This document shows, in pieces, positions 57,901 to 64,000 of a stretch of 64,000 nt of DNA. The notes below the pieces were generated by a model that searched no databases, was not told the origin of the DNA, and saw only the letters and a list, made by a program, of their open reading frames with translations. Positions within the stretch are counted from its first letter, which is position 1. Each line of letters opens with the position of its first letter. This DNA is from Asparagopsis taxiformis. Its lineage: Eukaryota > Rhodophyta > Florideophyceae > Bonnemaisoniales > Bonnemaisoniaceae. Position numbers and translations under genes: made by a program. The stretch spans positions 1 to 64,000 of the forward strand of contig JALQPE010000010.1 in NCBI GenBank assembly GCA_030407315.1, in the 5' to 3' direction.

Positions 57901-58024
57901 TGGACCCACTCCTCTTGAAGAATCTCGTCATGTCATCCAGTTCTGAAATAATGAAGTGCCGGGTAAGAAATGAAGGGGAAACAGAAGCTATAAAACTCTG
58001 TATCAATTTCTCGCACTTTCGCAT
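54965..58024 (-). CDS. ParB-like/DNA methyltransferase-like protein, copy E (altered catalytic motif)
   Basis: An open frame of 1019 codons. The ParB-like domain covers about residues 80-230 with GVVDGMHRLTAIQ near 183. A helical region and an acidic linker follow; the linker has a perfect 30-bp tandem duplication (56254-56283, 56284-56313) repeating DVSASPSINS. The methyltransferase-like region has LVLTDALYRTP near residue 645 where DPPY is expected, LKPGGWFFCF, and SAM motif DVYGGTLTTA near 820. There is no SET domain. The last 85 residues (HNVPLANF, PYPYKYGGIEPPP, FAWDLNKM) match the N-terminal domain of dioxygenase A (HNHKLPET, PFPYMFDGAEGPP, FYPWDTRMM). Loss of both prolines suggests weak or no methyl transfer, yet the frame is intact, so a binding or regulatory role is possible. 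Confidence 0.88.
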   Translation of the reverse strand: MRKCEKLIQSFIASVSPSFLTRHFIISELDDMTRFFKRSGSRLSSKSGPPEEEPGTSTMEHTNTALFAGVMEGSTNTRVDPRACIPLTAVRQVVRSGVLRLKSIFSGNMKSAQCQEQDETNEIDGFISGSDNAIVVELTGSFQRHIIDFFKTIRGPQGDFLSDSEAKEKSECRSVWYGVVDGMHRLTAIQELMDENPERWDSFMWPVTILKGGHSIQVLKQLGRHQNRKHDATLYVETTFYDILSGMKEAHRMQSMTSKPPRAKQVAAAYDGCSHLKDNTVRQTAATALRLPARVIEEIGTIMNSEHPDLAEPPSSNSMALKTRRKGTNTPMKSVDCRVYRKFVNITSLKSATKFMNASGTDAEEVQVHTLYRLRGISRLNKFKPVSYKDTLQQYEYACAAMKEARKFEVLHEGQVWPKGMESIKQNVLRSSKFDTDVMENMGNDYNILDALLKQYRKVCPQIAPMKEKKYRESHRKDPDPDSFCQEIGKTAADNENADTRDAKEEKQKDVSKEDSVPQLGSEICDEDIVSVPKMSQITQESVQDEVDASEKVITGPKTSIPVDRMITENDVSASPSINSDVSASPSINSDRLNLHSKRGSSGTNEPERKDYVLEMGITCYQMKWQDFDKEIWTDEYPLQDLVLTDALYRTPNSKSLRNTAYNNFISDKEINALCQLARRTLKPGGWFFCFVSFRNFPAFLHELRNVGFDGPEYPFVFMKDTNTVQAHRGDMFPQNACEFAVVARAPGHRKDGFKPDLRSQYHLVPTETKRKFAAMSRIPVSKDKLLTPGTKSPVLTEEKHIGMLSEIINTFCPERGSVIDVYGGTLTTAIAAMKTARSCVVVEASTKIFRLAHERLRSIADALYHNDLRARIGSKKRRTGNHAEDGVLLSQPKICSLQKRGKDDNTNAGKSTIEGIERVLKGGDSVELYILDQVVGKASLLCAGTSDERFQTTIHNVPLANFQGEDQKLVSCYMFEPNECCLDCPYPYKYGGIEPPPGTLKGLNGIFAWDLNKMRTLS

Positions 58025-59248
58025 GAAGGACTTGAAATGATTGTCATGAACGCCATACTCAAGTACAGTGTACTATGCATGGTGAAGCATCTTGGCCATG
58101 CAGGGCACGACACGGCTCAAACCGGATTACGACGGCGGTGGTGGCCCGTGTATCGTGGTTCCCATTACTAGGGAGACAATTGAAGTGGATAGGAGACGCA
58201 AGCACTCTCCCAATGATTGTCAATCAGAAATATCAGTAGCGGGGTATTCTAAAAATGATATTGCGCCGGGCCGTGTCTATCCAGATGATGGAATGATTTG
58301 GCAATCTGATTTGCTATATTGCTCACAACACTTGGCATATTTTTTTTCATATTTCCTAGGAATGGCCCATCTCACCAGGACTATTTCCTATACAGCAAAT
58401 GGGCCGTACACATCATCTTTTCGCTGCTAATAGCAGGAATTTCTGAACAGGTTTCGCCACCTTCCCCTCCGATACCAATATTACCGAACAGGTCTGAGTA
58501 TCTTTCACACCGAAAAACCATTCTCATTTCCCCATTGCAATGCCATTTTTCAGTAAACAGCGCAGCTACCAGGTTTCTTTCATCCCTTAATACATTCCAT
58601 ATCCTACATTACACCTTAGAGTACATTCCTACCCACTGCAACTTAGACGATAAACAATGCATATTAGAAATAGAAACTCACACGGAAAGAACATTATTAT
58701 TGCTTGAACGGTGCACAAAGCAGGCCTGCCGAAAAGTAGTACGTCGTACTGTTCTCAAACTACAGAAGCTTGATTCGATTTTTGTACAACTAAAATGGTG
58801 TTTACAAGGTTCAGGTGCAATAGCATGCAACTTGATACATATAAATGGTAGAACATTTACATTATGACTCCATTCAATGAACAGAATATTGTTCTACGAA
58901 CATGTGGAATAATAACGGGAGCAGATAATGAATCGTTCCCACCAAGAGTATTCGGATTAGAGATCAGACAGATAACATGTCTTTCCACAGTCATTGCTGG
59001 TTGAACTACGACTGGCACGCTGGAATCCTTCAATTCAAGAGAGTTCGGGGCGTCCAATGAGATCGATGGATTCAAGGCTCATAATTCAAGAATACATCTC
59101 GTTCCGAAAAGTACAGAAAGCGCTCATTTGTGACATATTTACATCCTGAACGTTTATAACTGATTAGAAGCTGGTTCCCGTTCTGGTATAAAGCAGGACA
59201 TGTGCTGCAAGTCCCCGACACTTTCGCCCCATACCACCTCCATCAACA
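58025..59248. other. Flank upstream of MTase E, no recognised gene
   Basis: Plus-strand frames at 58092-58430 and 58319-58867 are open but show no recognisable domain and overlap in different frames. I treat them as unsupported. Confidence 0.35.
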
Positions 59249-59800
59249 ATGACCGAATCATCAGGATCTAAAATAGACCGACTGTCTTTCGCGATGAAAG
59301 GACAGGTGTCCTCTATCAGGAAGAGAAATCTGAACAGGGCAAAAATCATAGCGAAAAAGTTCGAAGATGGAGAATTGCACAAGGTACAATGCTGTTCCCG
59401 GCGCTGCTTCGAAATTGCAGCCAGCGAAGATCTAGTAAGGGACTCATTTCGAGTCGTTGAGTGTGATCGTACGAGACGACAGCGCTACTTAGTATCGTTA
59501 TATGAGCCGGTGTCGGAAATGTACGCATATCGCGGGAGTGCCGTCTGCTATCAATTCTTAACGCAGGTATTCGGCTTCTCCCGCGAGATGCAGTGGTCAA
59601 ACAAAAAACCACTGAAAAAAGCTGCGCAACTGGCGATCGAGAAAGAAAAGGGGGGAGAGTGTGAACGTTGTGAGCGCTGTCTGCGACTCCGCTCTCCATC
59701 TCCTCACCATCGAGTACGCTTGCCGGCAGACAAAGCGCATCAATCCGCGCCGAAAAATTCGCACATTGACACGTTCAGTGCACAGAAATCTGAAATCTGA
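59249..59800 (+). pseudogene. N-terminal fragment of a GHTH-DID family transposase-like gene
   Basis: The frame from MTESSGSKID has VQCCSRRCFEIA, RRQRYLVSLYEP and AVCYQFLTQVFGFSREMQ. These match the N-terminal part of the protein at 52357-54567 (CCNKGCF, RRRYLHALLEP, VCCEFLEFSFKFSRHMQ) in order and spacing. The acidic core is absent; a second frame (59661-59987) continues with no recognised motif, apart from a tandem TDKNEVSRAE repeat. Together with 61024-61323 it may be the remains of one internally deleted gene. Confidence 0.62.
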
Positions 59801-60060
59801 TATGGACAAACATCTAGCGACGCAAACACAGCCGCAATCTCCTACGGACAAAAATGAAGTGTCGCGTGCTGAGCCTACGGACAAAAATGAAGTATCGCGT
59901 GCTGAGCAGCAGTTTCAACCCTCCAAAGCTACTGAAAAGCCCATCGTGCAACAGTCCGAAAATTCGGAGACGCTTTCGATTCACTAAGAAACGGCGCCGC
60001 CGAGTCTTCTGAGTGCTACACAATCGGGAAAGAAGTTATTTCTGGTGGTCAAAGGGGATC

Positions 60061-60480
60061 AGTGTAAGGGATCAGTCCTCTAGACCTCATTGTAAACACT
60101 AGATTCCTGTTCTTACAACACCATAACCCGACCAACCAATAAGATAGTAACATTCCACAGAGACCAAAGCTCCCAACTACAAGGGAAGCTTACAGTAACC
60201 ACTCCTACGAGGCTACTTACAGCTTTCCATATACCTTACACCACCTAGGAGACACTTGAGCAGGCTACTTACATGTTATGATACACTTACAACACCTGTC
60301 ATGTGACTGACACGGTTACTTACAAGATTACATGGCTTTTTCAGCCACTTTCGCCCCACTTACAGTGTTACTTACTCACACACGCCCGTGTGAAAGGTAA
60401 CTTACAACTGTAACTGACGGAAACCTCGTTTTTTCAATGAAATTTCAAATGTAAGCTTACACTGTAAGCCGCCCTGCGGG
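60061..60480. repeat. Region of dispersed CTTACA(G/C) motifs
   Basis: Roughly fifteen copies of CTTACA, TTACAG or their close variants occur at irregular spacing. No gene. It resembles the subterminal part of a transposon, or degenerate repeats ahead of the 25-bp array, which also contains TTACAC. Confidence 0.5.
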
Positions 60481-60533
60481 GCCCGGTCGCGCCCGGCTCC
60501 AGGTTTCCACGTGTCAGGGGTTCCTGCCGGCTT

Positions 60534-60783
60534 CTTACACGTGTGACATTGCTGGACTCTTACACGTGTGACATTGCTGGACTCTTACACGTGTGACATT
60601 GCTGGACTCTTACACGTGTGACATTGCTGGACTCTTACACGTGTGACATTGCTGGACTCTTACACGTGTGACATTGCTGGACTCTTACACGTGTGACATT
60701 GCTGGACTCTTACACGTGTGACATTGCTGGACTCTTACACGTGTGACATTGCTGGACTCTTACACGTGTGACATTGCTGGACT
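60534..60783 (+). repeat. Tandem array, 25 bp x 10
   Basis: Ten uninterrupted copies of a 25-bp unit containing CTTACACGTGTGACATTG, plus a partial unit. Each has the palindrome ACACGTGT, that is, a CACGTG (E-box/G-box) core. The units look identical, so the array is young or homogenised. Confidence 0.95.
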
Positions 60784-60952
60784 CTTACACGTGGCCCTCC
60801 GTGTCACACTCTCCTTATGACCGTTTCCAGATCCGCCACCACCAACAATATCTCCCATTCTCCTCTCCTATTGGTTGATTTCCGGATGCCTACTCCTCGT
60901 AGCTCCTCGTAGTTACCCTTCATTTTACCCCTCCTAGAGCTACCTCCTAGTC

Positions 60953-60960
60953 TATATAAA
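60953..60960 (+). promoter_or_regulatory. TATA-like box
   Basis: TATATAAA lies 64 bp upstream of the frame at 61024, and 170 bp after the CACGTG tandem array; together they resemble a promoter. Confidence 0.45.
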
Positions 60961-61023
60961 CTACCCTCCGCTCCCCACCTCGGGGATTCGGAGGCACCTT
61001 CGACCGGAACACCTTCTCCCAAG

Positions 61024-61323
61024 TTGTGCCTTAACCCCCACAATCAGTGTACGGATGAGGAGCCGTTCTGGGTGGCGAGAACACATAGAATTACGCGCAA
61101 GGGAAACCGTATCGCAAAATTGATGGTTCATTGGTACACCAAAACGGACGCTGACTCCTACCGGAGTAGGTACAAACCGTGCTTTGTGCTCGGCACTCCT
61201 ACACCCTGGATTGACACAATTGCGCTTACTTCGGTGATTACAACGTTTGACTCGCTAGTGGACGGAAAGTTATACGGTGCAACCTGTGATCGAGTACGAG
61301 AGCAGTTGCCATCGTTTAAATAA
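61024..61323 (+). pseudogene. C-terminal fragment of a transposase-like gene
   Basis: A 99-codon frame with EEPFWVARTHRITRKGN, MVHWYTKTD and a YKPCF stretch. A PFW(L/V) start followed by a V-HWY strand is what I expect at the C-terminus of GHTH-DID proteins (compare MPFWLGQI at the end of 52357-54567). With a promoter-like region and own ATG it could also be a small independent gene. Confidence 0.45.
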
Positions 61324-61454
61324 GTTGGTAAGACCGTTCACATAAATGTATGTCGTTCAGAATATCTTTAATGCCACTCACTCATTCATAATAATTCATA
61401 TTGCAAAGTGCTGTGACGTGCATACACTGTTGCACTGATTGCTTCACTGCCGCC

Positions 61455-61760
61455 ACACAGACATGCACACTTATTTGTACACCCTTCCGTGCCATCCATG
61501 CACGCCACAGACTCATGCACACTTCTTTGTACACCCATCTTTGCCATCCATGCACGCCCCAGACTCATGCAAACTTATGTGTAAATCCATCCGTGCTATG
61601 CATGCTCCACGCTCCTATACCCCTGTACAATCATACACGCCTTATTGCAAAGTGCCGACGTCCACACACTGCTCCACTGATTGCTTCTAGCACGCCACAC
61701 ACTTATGTGTACAACCATCCGTGTCATACATGCTCCACACTCCTATACCCCTTTACAGTC
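61455..61760. repeat. Degenerate tandem repeat (~56-60-bp period)
   Basis: Repeated blocks with GCCATCCATGCACGCC, CAGACTCATGCA and TTTGTACACCCAT, decaying to the right. Open frames here come from the repeat. Confidence 0.7.
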
Positions 61761-62068
61761 ATATGCTCCAGGCATGGACTGCAATAAGATCCTATTTGCA
61801 CGTTGAGTGTGTGATGCAGTCCATGCATGGACGTATCACATGCTCCGTCGTGTGTTGATGTCCGCGTCGGCATGCACGCACTGTTGTGCGTGAATTACAA
61901 TGAGCACCGCCAAGACATCCACGCCATGGCGTCTCGAGTACACACATGTACACAATCATTGTGCACATTGTGCACATTATGCTCAAAGTATGCAAAAGAA
62001 ACACTGCTACTTGTTGGCGGGAGGTACAACATGTCACAGAGGGGTGTGCTTGAAATTGAAGCACAACA

Positions 62069-62133
62069 GGCCGGTACAAAATTTTGAGTCACAATTTTGA
62101 ACTGTGACATGTGATCAAATTTGTACCCGCGGC
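62069..62133. repeat. Inverted repeat hairpin
   Basis: GGCCGGTACAAAATTTTG pairs imperfectly with CAAATTTGTACCCGCGGCC. It could be a transposon end or a foldback. Confidence 0.55.
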
Positions 62134-62818
62134 CGGCGGCTTTCTACTGGAAGCACACCGGCTATTTCATTGCCAGATATGCATTTTCTGTAAGCCGTGC
62201 ATGCATGACCCACCAAGGCCATGAAAGTATTCCCTCTCCCTTCCGCATCGCACATCCTCTCTCTGCAATGTGTTCCCTTTCCCTTCCCAACGTCTGTTTG
62301 CCATGAGTGATCGTCACAAATTTCTCAGCGTGTCGCGCATCGCAAGTATCCTCTGCATCTTTCTTGCCGTCTTTCCCGCTTGTCAGCCGCACGTTTCCGT
62401 CGCCAACTTGGGCGAAATCAATTCTACTCAAGCGGAAACAATTGTTCTGGCGAATGTTTTTAAAATGGCATCACCAGGAACGACCACCTATTCATACTGA
62501 AACAGAGAGCATTGATCCTTCACGCTCTCAGCGCATCGCCAATGCTGTCCGAATCATCTTCACCATTCTTGTCACAGACATTGCAACCGCACATGCTGCC
62601 ACTGAAATTGCGGGCGCACTCTCGGGCGTTAACAGTGCTCTTTCGGCCTGTGCAGTGGACAACGTCCTTTCAAGCTGCCAATCTCATCGGCGCACCTGTC
62701 AGTGAACAGCAAAATTCGCAGCTATCACTTGATCGCGCGCGCTCCTCCATGATTATCAAAGCACTTTCCGACACTTCCTACGCTCTTAACTTCCCCTCTG
62801 GAACCCTTCTAGCCTGCC

Positions 62819-63830
62819 ATGGCGTTTTTCACCCCCTTGTTCACCTGTTCACCCACTCTGTCGTTTGTCCGCAGTACAATTTGTACCCTTCATCCTATTT
62901 CCCCGTCCACTGCTACGAGTATCCGGAAAGAATTAATCGGCGAAGGGGAACAAGGCAAGGCGGCCAAAATTTTTCGCATACGGGGCTTTGTGGCGAGGAA
63001 TAGGGAAACGGCTTCTGGTGGTACAAGCGCGTTGTTCAACCATGCGCAGCGAAATCATCCACGTCTACAACTACTGAACAAATTCAAGAAGGGTCTGAGC
63101 ATCATCGTGCAAAGCGACGCCGGAAGGGACATGTGCCTCACTTTGAATGTGACGTAGCAATTGCGATATGCAAGTCTCTGATTCCGCCGGAGATGTTGCA
63201 GAATTGGGCTATGGTTCGAATATTGATATCGACACCGCCTTCGAAAGAGCAGCTTACTTGTGATATTCTTCCACAGCTGCAGGCGGAAGTGACGACAAAA
63301 GTGCGATCGCTGATATCGTCTGCATCTGCATTTTCGCTGACGCTGGACGTCTGGTGGTACAAAAAGTCGTCATCGCACTCCATGCGCACTTCATCGATAG
63401 TGAGTGGACGTGGCGTCATGCTATCCTTGGCATCATCCGATCATCTAACGAGCTTCTTGGAATTATCGATGAGTTTCATCTATCGGATCGCGACTTTGCC
63501 ATCGTTCATGCGTCGCATAATCTCACCGACGACGCTATCTCTGAGACTCCATGGGTGCTGTCATGTATAGCGCGTGCTGGGGCGCGGATATGTGGCATGC
63601 AATCACCTGATGATTTGACATTTCATGGCAAGCGTGACGCAACGGTGCAGAGTACCATAGCTATAGTAGCACGTGTCGTACGGAATCTGGATGATCGCGA
63701 GTATCGTGCGGAGTTTGCAAGACTTGCAGCAGTCACAGATCCACATACACCTCTACCTGGGCCTCGGGTGAGAGGATGCTCTATGTCGCTCCTGCAAACA
63801 TGGGAGAGAATGACAGCACTACGGTGTTGA
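62819..63830 (+). pseudogene. hAT-family transposase fragment
   Basis: A BED-finger-like end (TSALFNHAQRNHP, near 63030) is followed in a new frame by the hAT core start FSLTLDVWW near 63335, then after another shift near 63352 by VIALHAHFIDSEWTWRHAI and, late, RVRGCSMSLLQTWERMTALR, the equivalent of the hAT TRWNSTY-x-MLERLLELR motif. The C-terminal dimerisation domain is missing because the CACTA-type terminus starts at 63824. Frames change at least twice. Confidence 0.72.
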
Positions 63831-64000
63831 GAATGAAAAAAGACAGTAAATTTACTGTCTGAGACAGTAAAAATTACTGTCTGGCCAAGACAGTGCGCGG
63901 AGACAGTGAATTTCACTGTCTGGAAATTTCCGAGTACTGCTGCAGCAGTAAAATGGCACTAATTCTGGACAATATCAAAAACAGTAAAATCTACTGTCCA
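63824..64000 (+). mobile_element. CACTA-type transposon terminus with subterminal palindromes (facing right, runs off the window)
   Basis: Begins CACTACGGTGTTG and continues with GACAGTAAATTTACTGTC, GACAGTAAAAATTACTGTC and CTGCTGCAGCAG. It is the inverse copy of about 25340-25506, including 13 bases before the array, which fixes the element end. It is inserted into the hAT fragment. Confidence 0.75.

Noticed and set aside
58319..58867. 182-codon plus-strand frame upstream of MTase E
   Set aside because: No domain, overlapping frames in different phases and no conserved neighbour; not enough support.
60534..60783. CRISPR array
   Set aside because: The 25-bp units are strictly tandem with no spacers, and the window is eukaryotic.
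61401..61787. 128-codon Cys/His-rich frame
   Set aside because: Produced by the degenerate tandem repeat at 61455-61760; no spacing of a known zinc finger.
62270..62500. Small secreted protein with a signal-peptide-like N-terminus
   Set aside because: The hydrophobic run is short, competing frames overlap, and the segment leads into the decayed hAT gene.
1..64000. Prokaryotic or phage origin because of ParB and DNA methyltransferase domains
   Set aside because: SET domain, CACTA/Plavaka, hAT and MITE elements, absence of operons and ribosome binding sites, and the intergenic composition all indicate a eukaryote; only the domains may be of ancient bacterial or phage origin.

Overview
The window looks like repeat-rich nuclear DNA of a eukaryotic alga or protist. 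Open frames are long and intron-poor, genes are spaced and oriented without operon structure, and several eukaryotic transposon types are present: a CACTA/Plavaka-like Tnp2 transposase, a hAT remnant, an algal-type GHTH-DID transposase-like protein, and MITE or foldback elements. A red alga is my best guess, but nothing in the sequence proves it. I see no rRNA, tRNA or CRISPR.

The dominant content is one recurring gene system. A ParB/sulfiredoxin-fold-like domain (motif DG-x-HR) is joined either to a beta-class amino-methyltransferase (DPPY-type motif first, then the D-x-FSGT SAM motif), usually with a C-terminal SET domain, or to a 2-oxoglutarate/Fe(II) dioxygenase domain (HxD...H...R). There are five methyltransferase-type loci: A 1-2837, B 17458-20934 (intact, ParB-MTase-SET), C 25507-26603 (N-terminal remnant), D 49967-52048 (truncated) and E 54965-58024 (open, but DPPY is replaced by DALY and SET is absent). 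There are four ParB-dioxygenase loci: A 4512-8441, A' 43293-47286, B 11483-16358 and C 27553-31231. Most are broken by single-base frameshifts, and the breaks differ between sister copies. My working model is a mobile or mobilised paired writer/oxidase system for DNA (or chromatin) that uses a shared ParB-like module.

Layout. At 1-2837 lies methyltransferase A. At 3079-11391 is the left arm of an inverted repeat of about 8.3 kb, whose partner is 40402-48690. Each arm holds one ParB-dioxygenase gene flanked on both sides by clusters of three ~290-bp palindrome-rich repeat units, plus a ~1-kb strand-asymmetric G-rich block. The ~29-kb spacer carries ParB-dioxygenase B and the intact ParB-MTase-SET B (convergent, around a foldback element), two unrecognised genes (21439-22800, Tudor-like start; 23076-24602, coiled coil), a ParB remnant cut by a CACTA-type terminus, a 4.9-kb element with ~125-bp terminal inverted repeats whose only cargo is ParB-dioxygenase C, and a Tnp2-like transposase gene. 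Right of the arms are methyltransferase D (direct repeat of A), a transposase-like gene, ParB-MTase E, transposase fragments, a 25-bp x 10 tandem repeat, a hAT fragment and a second CACTA-type terminus.

Two observations tie the system together. The C-terminus of MTase E is homologous over about 80 residues to the N-terminus of dioxygenase A, so writer and oxidase share a second domain besides ParB. And dioxygenase C sits alone between terminal inverted repeats. All functional statements are inference from motifs read by eye; no database search was possible.
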